A stretch of DNA of 64,000 nt. It comes from Methylomarinum sp965277025. Its GTDB lineage: Bacteria > Pseudomonadota > Gammaproteobacteria > Methylococcales > Methylomonadaceae. A program made the translations under genes and the position numbers. Below, piece after piece: positions 17,347 to 24,825 of the stretch (positions are counted from its first letter, which is position 1; every line of letters starts with the position of its first letter). The DNA is taken from assembly GCA_965277025.1 (NCBI GenBank), contig OZ255706.1, positions 1,054,001 to 1,118,000 of the forward strand, read 5' to 3'. The notes below the pieces were generated by a model, which did no database searches, had not been told where the DNA came from, and was given only the letters and a program-made list of their open reading frames with translations.

Positions 17347-18279
17347 ATGGCCAACACGATTGAATTGAAGTTCGAGAAGACCAAAAAGGAATTTCTGGAG
17401 TTTTTGAAATATACCAAGGGCCACGCCGACACGACTTGCTACAACTACAACTCCGATTTGAATATCTGGAGTGACTGGCTGAGCGAAGCAGGGCGGGACT
17501 GGCGTAAATGCGAGCCGACCGACGTGGAAAAGTTCGTCAGCCATTTAACCAGAGAAGGGGTGGGGCCGCATGCAATCGCCCGGAAGATTTCCTGCCTGGC
17601 CACCTTTTATAAATGGGCAAAACGAAATGACCTGGTGCAGGAAGACACGATTTATCAGATCGAGAAACCAAAACGGCCGAAACGTATTCCGGTCTGGCTG
17701 GAGCAGGAAGAACAGGACGCCTTCATGAAAGCCATCCGCAATTACGATGACATCCCGGACAACATTTATGGCCGAAGCAAACAATCCGCGATTAAAATCC
17801 GTCAGCGGTATGAGATATTGTTTGAGTTGATCCAGAAATCCGGCCTTCGGATCAGCGAAGCTTTGAGCCTGAGAGTTTCCGATATTCGTGTAACTGATGG
17901 CGTGGCCCGGTCGGTGCGGGTTATAGGAAAGGGCAATAAAGAACGACTGGTGCCATTACCAGAATCATTTGGACGGGTTCTGGCCATGACTATCGCAGAC
18001 AAATACCGCGACGAATACCTGTTCGCCAAAAAGCTTGGTGGCAAGCCGATTGGTCAGCACGCAGCCAGAGCCTATTTAAAGAAGCTGATCGACAAAGCTG
18101 GAATCAATAAAAAGGTAACCCAGCATAAGCTCCGGCATACTTACGCCACCCGGCTACTGGAAAAAGACGTGCAGCTGATTGATATTCAGGCGTTGCTGGG
18201 GCATGAAAGTATTGCCACCACGCAGATTTACACGCATGCGGGACAGGAAAGACTTTCTAAATTAGTGGCTGACATATAA
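17347..18279 (+). CDS. tyrosine recombinase (XerC/D-like integrase)
   Basis: 310 residues. An N-terminal core-binding SAM-like domain covers residues ~8-95 (FLEFLKYTKGHADTTCYNYN). The catalytic domain shows Arg I in KSGLRISEALSLRV, Lys in VIGKGNKERLVPLP, HxxR in HKLRHTYATRLL, His/Trp position in LGHESIATTQ, and the tyrosine in IYTHAGQERLSKLV. GGAGGAAAG gives a strong ribosome binding site. The gene's last 57 bp recur at 18771-18827 in the same frame but with mostly synonymous changes, behind a small cargo gene and ahead of a WGR stub. This suggests site-specific insertion into the 3' end of an integrase gene. DNA target not known. Confidence 0.88.
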   Translation: MANTIELKFEKTKKEFLEFLKYTKGHADTTCYNYNSDLNIWSDWLSEAGRDWRKCEPTDVEKFVSHLTREGVGPHAIARKISCLATFYKWAKRNDLVQEDTIYQIEKPKRPKRIPVWLEQEEQDAFMKAIRNYDDIPDNIYGRSKQSAIKIRQRYEILFELIQKSGLRISEALSLRVSDIRVTDGVARSVRVIGKGNKERLVPLPESFGRVLAMTIADKYRDEYLFAKKLGGKPIGQHAARAYLKKLIDKAGINKKVTQHKLRHTYATRLLEKDVQLIDIQALLGHESIATTQIYTHAGQERLSKLVADI

Positions 18280-18282
18280 AAA
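18226..18282 (+). repeat. integrase 3'-end repeat, copy 1 (within the integrase gene)
   Basis: 57 bp running from ATTTACAC through the stop codon to TAAAAA, including the codon for the catalytic tyrosine. Gap-free match to 18771-18827, with differences mostly at third codon positions. The longest shared blocks are GGACAGGA and TAAAAA. Confidence 0.8.
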
Positions 18283-18295
18283 AGGCATCCTTATC

Positions 18296-18766
18296 ATGGG
18301 CAAAGCAAGTCGTAATAAAAAACTAAAAAGGCAACAAAAAGAAATACTTAAAAAATATGGTAATGTTAAATTATCGGAAGCACTGCTCAGGTTATGCGAG
18401 CCTTACGAAATTCCAGACATGACTACTGAGAATTATGAAAAAATACTGTCTTTAAGTGCGATCGCTTGGAATATTGCTAGTTTCCCACAAGAACTCCGAC
18501 AACAAAAAATTCTTGAAATAGTTAACCTTATTCCTGAACTAAAAGACATACAGGAAGAGGAATTAATTTCAGCCATGCAAAACAGCTCAGAGAATGAGCC
18601 AAGTGATGGCATAGTGATGCTACAAATTCTGTTAGGTATGATACAGCTGAAATCTGAACTCTACCCTAACGATGACCGAATAGTGATGGATTATTGGTTT
18701 GAATTAAAATCAGGTGACGATGTTTTGCAAGTGAAATCCATCATACCCAATGCCACTAAAGAGTAA
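18296..18766 (+). CDS. hypothetical cargo protein between duplicated integrase 3' ends
   Basis: 156 residues, basic N-terminus MGKASRNKKLKRQQKEILKK followed by a helical, acidic body (LSEALLRLCEPYEIPDMTT, LIPELKDIQEEELISAMQ). No signal peptide, membrane helix or catalytic motif is seen, and I do not recognise the family. The gene starts 16 bp after the integrase stop and ends 4 bp before the second copy of the integrase 3' end. Its A+T-rich codon use differs from the integrase in front of it, consistent with separate origin. It is best described as the cargo of a 545-bp repeat-bounded unit. Confidence 0.6.
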   Translation: MGKASRNKKLKRQQKEILKKYGNVKLSEALLRLCEPYEIPDMTTENYEKILSLSAIAWNIASFPQELRQQKILEIVNLIPELKDIQEEELISAMQNSSENEPSDGIVMLQILLGMIQLKSELYPNDDRIVMDYWFELKSGDDVLQVKSIIPNATKE

Positions 18767-18770
18767 CCTG

Positions 18771-18827
18771 ATTTACATATATGCAGGACAGGAGCGGTTG
18801 TCTAAGCTGGTGGCGGATATTTAAAAA
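18771..18827 (+). repeat. integrase 3'-end repeat, copy 2 (displaced end)
   Basis: Encodes IYIYAGQERLSKLVADI plus stop, matching IYTHAGQERLSKLVADI of the intact integrase. It is followed at once by AAATG of the WGR gene, so it looks like the original 3' end of an integrase gene displaced by insertion of the 545-bp unit 18226-18770. Confidence 0.8.
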
Positions 18828-18922
18828 TGAATCACGTTTACCTGGAACACCACGACCCCGATAAAAACCTCCACCGGTTTTATCAAATGTTCGTGACGCC
18901 AGGTTTGTTTGATGAATGGTCT
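18827..18922 (+). pseudogene. WGR-domain protein, N-terminal stub
   Basis: ATG at 18827 begins MNHVYLEHHDPDKNLHRFYQ and continues to PGLFDEWS, the start of a WGR domain (a fold found in PARP-like and small prokaryotic DNA-associated proteins). The frame is cut at 18923 by the end of an IS1182-type element, CTAGGAGGCTGTCC. The start codon abuts the displaced integrase stop (TAAAAATG), so integrase and WGR gene were once a tight pair. Only about 32 codons remain. Confidence 0.65.
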
Positions 18923-19893
18923 CTAGGAGGCTGTCCGAGAAGGCGCCCCAAAAACTGCCAGAGTTATCCACAAGTACAAAATCTGTACAATGACAACCAA
19001 ATTCGTTTACGCAACGATCAGATCGTCAAATTCAGCGCCTCAGGCCGATTAAAACGGCCTCCTGCGGCCTGAATTATACGATCATTCAGTGCTTTTTAGC
19101 GGTTTTACCCCTATTATGCCGGGTTCATGCTTGCGGTGACAAATTCCGGACAGACCACTCCCCTGGCAATGGAACGGGCAATTTTTTTCAGATTGTGAGT
19201 TGCACACACCAGTGAAAATTCTCCGGCAACTTTCTTTTTTCCACGAACACTAAAACCACGAAAGCCACTGTTTTTGAGTTGCCCGAATACGGGCTCAACG
19301 ATGACTTTGCGTTGTTTGTAAACCGCCCTGGCTTCATCGGTTTGCATTTTGGCATTCATTTTTTGCCGCAAGGGTTCCTTGTCATCGGTTGTGATGGTGC
19401 GGGCGGCTCCCTGGCTGGATTTGCAGCAACGTGCGTGAAATGGACAGGCCTGGCAGGTGGCTGCCTCGCCTTGATAAACGCGCTTGCCGTCTTTATCTTC
19501 GCGCTTGAACGGAAGTGTTTGCCCGCCCGGACAGTGAAACACATCCTCAGTTTCATCATAAGTAAAGTCGGCTTTTACGACCTTGCGATCAGAGTCATCC
19601 AGTGCGACCGCACGGGGTTTCTCGCCCTTGTCCGTGGCAATGTAACCATCCACTGAGGCATCTTCCAGTGCTTGCAGATTGCTGCCCGATTGATAACCAT
19701 TGTCGACGCTGACTTGTTTGGGTAGCTGTCCGGTGGTTGCTTGCACTTGCTGTAATGCCGGCTCAAGTTCCTGTTTGTCATTGGCGTTTTGGCAGACATG
19801 CTGGCCAACGATGACTTGTGTGTCACTATCCACACTAATTTGAGCATTGCTGTCAATGGCCAAAATAACTGAGCCAGTTTCGGCCATTAAAAG
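18923..19893 (-). mobile_element. IS1182-family remnant
   Basis: Begins with the end sequence CTAGGAGGCTGTCCGAGAA, the same 19 bases that start the MITE at 54148. Contains the 3' part of a transposase gene and is cut on the right by an IS21 element whose end begins near 19894 (TGCGCCACTTTTCAGG). The 172 bp between the end and the gene hold only hairpin-like sequence. Confidence 0.75.
19114..19887 (-). pseudogene. IS1182-family transposase, C-terminal part
   Basis: About 257 codons of a protein normally near 450-500. Visible features are the AVDSD-like core (NAQISVDSDTQVIVG), the second aspartate in QVSVDNGYQSG, a cysteine cluster (FHCPGG, CQACPFHARCC) typical of this family, and the late glutamate in VIVEPVFGQLKNSGFRGF. 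The N-terminal half is missing because an IS21 element inserted at about 19894. An apparent methionine start at 19887 is internal. Not functional. Confidence 0.85.
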
Positions 19894-19916
19894 TGCGCCA
19901 CTTTTCAGGTAAAAAA

Positions 19917-20657
19917 TCAGCTATTCAGTTTGGATTTCAATCGATAGCTTTCCCCTCCCGGCATAAAAATATGTGAATGATGAATGAGTCGGTCGACAAT
20001 CGGCACGGCGGTATTGTCATCGATGAAAAATTCTCCCCAGTTGGTGAATTCCTTGTTGGTGGTCAGAATGATCGAGCGGTATTCATACAGCGTGTTAATC
20101 AGTTGAAACAGGTTGTGCATCCCTTGTTTGTTCAACGGTAAATAGCCCGGTTCATCGATGATCAAGACATCGAATTTGGCCAACTGGTTGATTTTCTTTT
20201 TCAGCTCACCTTTGAGCTTGGCAATCTCCAGCATTTCGATCAGCCCTAATGCGGTATTGAAGCTGACCTTGTAGCCGGCCTCAATCGCCTTCAGGCCAAT
20301 ACCGATGGACAGGTGAGTTTTACCGACCCCGGGCGGGCCAATGAAGACGATGTTTTCGCGGTTGTCGATGAAACCAAAGTCCAGCAGGCAGTTGATTTCC
20401 CGTTTGCTGATGGTGGTCTGCACGCGGTAGTCGAATTCATCCAGGCTTTTTTGCACAGGGAATCCGGCGCGTTTGCGGTTTTGCTCGATGCGTTTTTGGT
20501 TGCGCTGTTGTCGCTCCAAGTCCACCAGACTTTCGGCAAAGTGCAGGCAGGAGCTTTCGTTGGCTTCTGCCTGACTGAGCAGGGTGACCAGTTGTCCGGC
20601 AATGCCCGACAGGCACAGACGGCGGTATTTTCCGGCAACGCTGTCAATGGATGACAT
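19917..20657 (-). CDS. istB: IS21 helper ATPase IstB
   Basis: 246 residues. Walker A is GPPGVGKTH near residue 112, Walker B is VLIIDEPGYLPL, and sensor region is IILTTNKEFTNWGE. IstB is an AAA+ protein related to DnaC that loads on target DNA and activates the IstA transposase. It overlaps the istA 3' end by 14 bp. The gene is intact, but its partner istA lacks its N-terminus, so the element cannot move by itself. Confidence 0.9.
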   Translation of the reverse strand: MSSIDSVAGKYRRLCLSGIAGQLVTLLSQAEANESSCLHFAESLVDLERQQRNQKRIEQNRKRAGFPVQKSLDEFDYRVQTTISKREINCLLDFGFIDNRENIVFIGPPGVGKTHLSIGIGLKAIEAGYKVSFNTALGLIEMLEIAKLKGELKKKINQLAKFDVLIIDEPGYLPLNKQGMHNLFQLINTLYEYRSIILTTNKEFTNWGEFFIDDNTAVPIVDRLIHHSHIFMPGGESYRLKSKLNS

Positions 20658-22038
20658 GGCTCACCTCCTGACCAGTCGACTGGCCATTCAGGACGCGATA
20701 GCGTTCCAGTTTTGTGGGCGCTTTCTGGCGCGTAGTTGTTATCTGTGCAGTGGCCTTCTCATGGGTACTTCGCGCTGGGTGGTGTTGCCAGGCGTCCAGA
20801 CAATCCTTGAAGCCTGTTGCGGTGAGCTGTGTTCGATCCAGGATACGCATCAGTACTTCATCGCTCACCGGGCCGTATTGTGACGTCCATTGCTTGAGGA
20901 TCTGTTTGACGCCCGGTAACTGGTCTTTGTCGATTTTCGGCGAGGTGGCTTTCAGTAATGCACACAATGCCTGACTGGCGTCAGCCCCTTTTCCCGGCAG
21001 TTCCTGGATGTCCTGCTCCAGTTGCTGGATATATTGACCTTTATCACGATAATGATCGGTGTTCTTGATGATCTGGCCTTTTTCCAGGCGCAGGGTATGT
21101 TCGGCAATCTTCTGGCCGGTCGAGAGGTCAGCGATCCGTAATTGACCGTGTTCGACTTTTACCGCCACCTGCGCCCTTTGATAAGCCATGGGCACTGAGT
21201 ATTTGTTTCCCTGCCAGGCAATCAGGCCGGTTTTGTCCACTTTGCGGGTGACCCTGGCCTGCGCTGGATTCTCGCTGACGCAAGACGGTGTCAGGTACGG
21301 CAGCATCCTGTCCTGTTCTTCGTTTCGATAGTGCATGGCCGGCTGTTGACCGGTGCTGCCATGAACACGCTGGTTGGCAATCGTGTCCAGCCAGTCGGAC
21401 AGATACCTTTCCAGCCCAGACCAGTCCGTAAAGGTTTCCCCATAGAGACCGTTTTGCCTGACGTATTTGACCCCGGCTTCAACCTTGCCTTTACTTTCCG
21501 GGTCATAGCCTTCGCAGGCACGGATATGGAACCCGGCCGCTGTGGCGTACTGATGAAAACGTTGATTGAGTGTCAGCTCCCGGAACACTTCACTGATCAC
21601 CACCAGTCTGGTTTGATCATAAACACATTCAGCTGGCATGCCGCCGAAATAGCGAAATGCCGCATCGTGCTGCTGAATCAGAGTTTCCGTATCAATGGGC
21701 CGGTCGGATACAGATACATACATCAGCCTGGAACAAGACAGCACAAACACCATGAAATACACTGTAGTTTCCACACCGCCAATCATGACACCACGCAACT
21801 CGCCGCCATCGACCTGACACTGTTCGCCCGGCACCATGTCCAGTACCGGTTCATAATAGCGCTGCTGCTTGACGCTGATTTCCTGCTTCAACGCTTGAAT
21901 GTAGCGGCGTACCGAACGGTCGGAAACCGCCAGCATCTCCTCTTTGGCTTTCAATTTGCGCAGCACCTTGACCGCCGACAAGCCCGGCCAGGTCTGCAGC
22001 AGATGGATAATATACTCACGGTAGTCATCCAGTTTTTT
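20644..22038 (-). pseudogene. istA: IS21 transposase IstA, N-terminally truncated
   Basis: About 465 codons remain. A helix-turn-helix remnant (VLRKLKAKEEMLAVSDRSVRR, named by its ends) is followed by the DDE integrase core: QVDGGELRG, VYDQTRLVV and the ESKGKVEAGVKYVRQN segment with the catalytic glutamate, then a C-terminal beta-barrel region. The first residues are replaced by the end of IS4 copy 3 at 22038; the apparent start MSCTE is encoded by the IS4 terminal repeat with a TTG codon and is not genuine. Probably inactive. Confidence 0.85.
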
Positions 22039-23260
22039 CTCTGTACATGACAAAAATTAACTTATGACAAATGAGTCTCATGTATTCCAGTGACAAAAGG
22101 TATGGGTTGCAAAAGAGCAATCACTTTTCTAATCATCCTTTTTGATTGAGATAAGACATTAAACAACGTTGAGCGGATACAATCTAATCCATATCGAAAC
22201 AGGCTTTGCGCGAGCCGCTGATGTGTTTTGGTTTTTATTGGTAACTCGCAATCATGTTTCCATTCGCCTGCTTTATGTGACCAACAGAAAGCAATAACGG
22301 GAAGTACTAACAATTTTTTGATCCGAAGATAACCGACTACACGCGTTTCCTCAAGTTTGAATCCCCGTCCTTTTAAACAGCCGAAAAGCGTTTCGATATC
22401 CCAACGCAAGCCATAAATTTTAATCGCATCAGGGTTCAAATGCTGACAGACGATGATTAATAACTCACCATCACTCAGCCGTAACCCACTGAGATAAATT
22501 GAACAATTTCCCAAATAGCGCGCTGTTGAGAGGTGTCGTGTGCTACCCGGCTTAAGCCCATAAAACAAACGCTCTACGCGTATTCGCTGGCCTTGGGCAT
22601 TGGTTGTCCAGGCGTTGTTGCGAATACGGATATAAAAGGGAATCTCTTGCTCAAACAACCAGCCCATCCATTCGTCTCCAATAAACTCCCGATCAGCCAA
22701 AAGACCTTTGATGTGATGTCGGCCAAACTGCGCAATAAAGCGTTTCATCAGCGCTATACGTTCCTTCGTATTAGAGTTGCCCCGCTTGTTTAAAGGCAAC
22801 CAATACACCGGAATGGCGGCACCCCGATAAACCACGGCAAGCACCAGCAGATTAATATTGGTTTTACCCCACTTCCAATTCGTCCTGTCTAACGTCAGAT
22901 AGTAATCCTGATCAGTGAAACCAAACAGTTTCATGATGAAATGAGCGACTTCATTGTAATCCAGCCAATGGTCACTGAAAAATCGTTGCATCCGTCGATA
23001 TCGTGAGGAAATTTTTGCCCGACGGGGAAAGAATACGGCGAGCTGGGCCAGATTGACCGTGCTAACTGCCATCAAAGCAATTAACATACCCACAAAACAA
23101 ACGATTCTTGCCTTGTTCCATTGAAAGTGCTCAGTTAATATGACGGTCAGCTCGTTGATTTGTAATGTCCCGTTATTCATATTCGCTAAAACAAAATGCG
23201 GTATTTAATTACATTTCAACGAGCTACGCTAGCTTTTAATATTTTTTGTCATGTACAGAG
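22039..23260 (-). mobile_element. IS4-family insertion sequence, copy 3 (right arm of composite)
   Basis: 1222 bp with the standard ends. Right flank AACCGCATT (23261-23269) pairs with the left flank of copy 2. Left side is fused to istA. Confidence 0.92.
22062..23180 (-). CDS. IS4-family transposase (copy 3)
   Basis: 372 residues, intact. The YREK region reads YGLRWDIETLFGCLK: the catalytic Glu is kept but the preceding Glu is Asp, and Gly is Cys. The Cys variant is shared only with the fragment at 56930-57277, so those two are probably directly related. Confidence 0.92.
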   Translation of the reverse strand: MNNGTLQINELTVILTEHFQWNKARIVCFVGMLIALMAVSTVNLAQLAVFFPRRAKISSRYRRMQRFFSDHWLDYNEVAHFIMKLFGFTDQDYYLTLDRTNWKWGKTNINLLVLAVVYRGAAIPVYWLPLNKRGNSNTKERIALMKRFIAQFGRHHIKGLLADREFIGDEWMGWLFEQEIPFYIRIRNNAWTTNAQGQRIRVERLFYGLKPGSTRHLSTARYLGNCSIYLSGLRLSDGELLIIVCQHLNPDAIKIYGLRWDIETLFGCLKGRGFKLEETRVVGYLRIKKLLVLPVIAFCWSHKAGEWKHDCELPIKTKTHQRLAQSLFRYGLDCIRSTLFNVLSQSKRMIRKVIALLQPIPFVTGIHETHLS

Positions 23261-23377
23261 AACCGCATTACGTAAAAGATCAACATAATCGATTAACAAC
23301 GTTGATTTTCGATTACGCAAAGCAACGGTAAAGAAATAACTGCCACCCATCACTCGGTTACGCCGATATTGAACCAT
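23261..23377 (-). pseudogene. RAYT gene, N-terminal part
   Basis: ATG at 23377 begins MVQYRRNRVMGGSYFFTVAL and runs to DYVDLLRNAV, the start of a REP-associated tyrosine transposase. It ends at the 9-bp duplication next to IS4 copy 3 and continues in frame at 16057. Start chosen because the family begins with a YRR and a Phe-Phe-Thr strand. REP units lie directly upstream. Confidence 0.85.
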
Positions 23378-23428
23378 TGCTTTACATTACCATTGTTTGA
23401 TAAAAGCCGACTTCAGATGCACCGTTTA

Positions 23429-23459
23429 TCCCGGATTCCGTTTCACTTCATCCAGACTA
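23429..23459. repeat. degenerate REP unit
   Basis: CCCGGATTCCGTTTCACTTC followed by ATCCAGACTAC, a decayed relative of the REP units at 14433 and 23481. Confidence 0.45.
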
Positions 23460-23480
23460 CTTGCTTTTTAAATCATTTCC

Positions 23481-23563
23481 GGTAGCCCGTATGCAGCAAC
23501 GCGGAATACGGGAAGTTTGCAACCTCAATCACCCCGGATTCCGCAAGCTTCATCCGGGCTACC
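23481..23563. repeat. BIME: pair of inverted REP sequences, second copy
   Basis: Nearly identical to the BIME at 14433-14519 (GGTAGCCCGTATGCAGCA...CATCCGGGCTACC). It lies upstream of the RAYT N-terminal part. In the ancestral locus the RAYT gene was thus flanked by REPs on both sides. Confidence 0.75.
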
Positions 23564-23581
23564 TTTCTTGATCCCGGCTCC

Positions 23582-23644
23582 GTCTAACAAACGGTTCATG
23601 TCGCGGCTCGCTTCGCGATCATGATATAACCTTATTCGTTAGAA
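23582..23644 (-). other. attC recombination site of a solitary integron-type cassette
   Basis: On the minus strand it starts TTCTAAC (R'') and ends GTTAGAC (R'), 63 bp, with an imperfect internal hairpin (TCATGATCGCG / CGCGACATGA) and weaker outer pairing (GGTTAT / ATGAACC). The R'' complements the cassette's own first bases (G|TTAGAA at 24600-24606), as cassette logic requires. Confidence 0.6.
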
Positions 23645-23648
23645 GCTA

Positions 23649-24584
23649 TTAGCCACCAACCTTATTATAAGCTAACTCTATGTATTTCTTTATCGCTTCA
23701 AATTCTTCAGGTGCTGAAATAGTAAATTCAACTTCGCCAGTACCATAATGGCCAATTTTACTTACATCCCGGTAGCTCTTTGGTGGGTCAATAACCTCGG
23801 TAGGTTTCAGCTTTACAAACAGCTTAATATTTTTGCTTTTTGACTCCATACACACAATGTTTTTGGATGATTTGTACGCGATGTAATACTTCTTTGGAAC
23901 CTCTTCTATAGCCGAATCTAATCCGGTAATAAATTCACGTACTTCATGCATGAGTTCTTGAATATTTTTTGACTTGCCTTCAAAATGATCTTCAAGTGTG
24001 TAGGTGGCAGTAGCTCTTACCTGCGCTGCTTTTTTACCAGCCTCAACCATAACTGGGTTTTTACCGTGTGATTGAGAAATTACTGTTGTAGATTTCGTAT
24101 TGTGTAGTATCTCTTCAAGATACAAAGAGTTGTTTGTAAACAGACGATACTTCCATAACTCAATATTTGCACCCATGACCTGAACAGCATGAAGGTCATA
24201 TTTTTTATAATTTGGTGCTATACAAATTACCCGGACATCTGACCAATCAACCTTAACGCCATTTCCAAGGGATTTTTGAACAGTAATTTCAAAATCTCCT
24301 TTATGATCTTGAATCCAGTGTAGATAAAACAGGCTTTGATTTATTAGCTCTGATGATTCTACTTTTTTGTACTCAATAATAACCGGGTTATCTTCCTCTG
24401 ATAATGCGAGACTATCAATTCTTCCCGCATGTTGTGCCCCTGTTGAAAATTCACTCGCCACAAAGCGACAATTGAAAACTGCCTCTAGGTTGCTTTCAAT
24501 CAAAGCTTGCAATTCTTTCTCAAGTGAGAAGTTCTTTTGCTCTACCGGAAGAAGCTTATTTCCTGATATTTCAAATATTGGCAC
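23649..24584 (-). CDS. DUF5655-type protein with PD-(D/E)XK-like N-domain, cassette-borne
   Basis: 311 residues from a GTG at 24584. The N-terminal half shows a nuclease-like pattern: AGRIDSLALSEEDNPVIIEYKK (D, then E-x-K, given by its parts), similar to the NucS/PD-(D/E)XK core. The C-terminal half (TLEDHFEG...VREFITGLDS...KLFVKLKP) matches my memory of the DUF5655 domain found on such proteins. The gene is bracketed by integron recombination sites (core at 24600-24606, attC at 23582-23644) in the minus orientation, so it is a single-gene cassette away from any integrase. DNA or RNA cleavage is possible but unproven. Confidence 0.65.
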   Translation of the reverse strand: MPIFEISGNKLLPVEQKNFSLEKELQALIESNLEAVFNCRFVASEFSTGAQHAGRIDSLALSEEDNPVIIEYKKVESSELINQSLFYLHWIQDHKGDFEITVQKSLGNGVKVDWSDVRVICIAPNYKKYDLHAVQVMGANIELWKYRLFTNNSLYLEEILHNTKSTTVISQSHGKNPVMVEAGKKAAQVRATATYTLEDHFEGKSKNIQELMHEVREFITGLDSAIEEVPKKYYIAYKSSKNIVCMESKSKNIKLFVKLKPTEVIDPPKSYRDVSKIGHYGTGEVEFTISAPEEFEAIKKYIELAYNKVGG

Positions 24585-24599
24585 TTTTTATCCTTTGGC

Positions 24600-24606
24600 T
24601 TCTAAC
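24600..24606 (-). other. cassette upstream core site GTTAGAA
   Basis: Minus-strand GTTAGAA immediately 5' of the DUF5655 gene marks the left cassette boundary; a full upstream attC is not recognisable in 24607-24720. The rest of 24607-24825 shows no gene. Confidence 0.45.
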
Positions 24607-24825
24607 AAGTTATTCACCAGCCCCGCACATCCTATACGCCAACGCGCAAAACCTGACAGGAGCCGCATTGAAATCTATTGTTTCTAAACAGGATAATATC
24701 ATTCTTTCAGGATCAACAGATCCGAACAATTCCAGATGAAACAAGATGAACGCCTTATTGTCCTCAAGCTGATTTTGACGGCGCTTCCCTGCGCTGCATG
24801 GAATGCTGAATAAATCAGCAATTTC

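Larger units (their letters stand above)
19894..22038 (-). mobile_element. IS21-family element, truncated on the right by IS4 copy 3
   Basis: Holds istA and istB in the usual order on the minus strand. The left end lies near 19894, inside an IS1182 transposase gene. The right end, with the istA 5' part, is lost at the IS4 copy 3 boundary (22039). Confidence 0.8.
16058..23260. mobile_element. IS4-bounded composite transposon (7.2 kb) inserted in the RAYT gene
   Basis: Two directly oriented IS4-family copies (16058-17279 and 22039-23260) bracket a tyrosine recombinase, an inserted cargo gene, a WGR-gene stub, an IS1182 remnant and a truncated IS21 element. The outer flanks carry the same 9-bp sequence, AACCGCATT at 16049-16057 and 23261-23269, while the inner flanks do not match. 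That pattern means the whole segment transposed as one unit into the RAYT gene. The two bounding transposases share variants (GRHH context RFIAQFGRHH and NNAWTTNAQ) not shared together by the other copies. Confidence 0.85.

Noticed and set aside
20644..22053. Proteins apparently starting MSCTE beside IS4 ends (istA, RAYT half, porin half, 57263 frame)
   Set aside because: The first codons TTG-TCA-TGT-ACA-GAG come from the IS4 terminal repeat and lack a ribosome site; the genes are truncated, not fused functionally.
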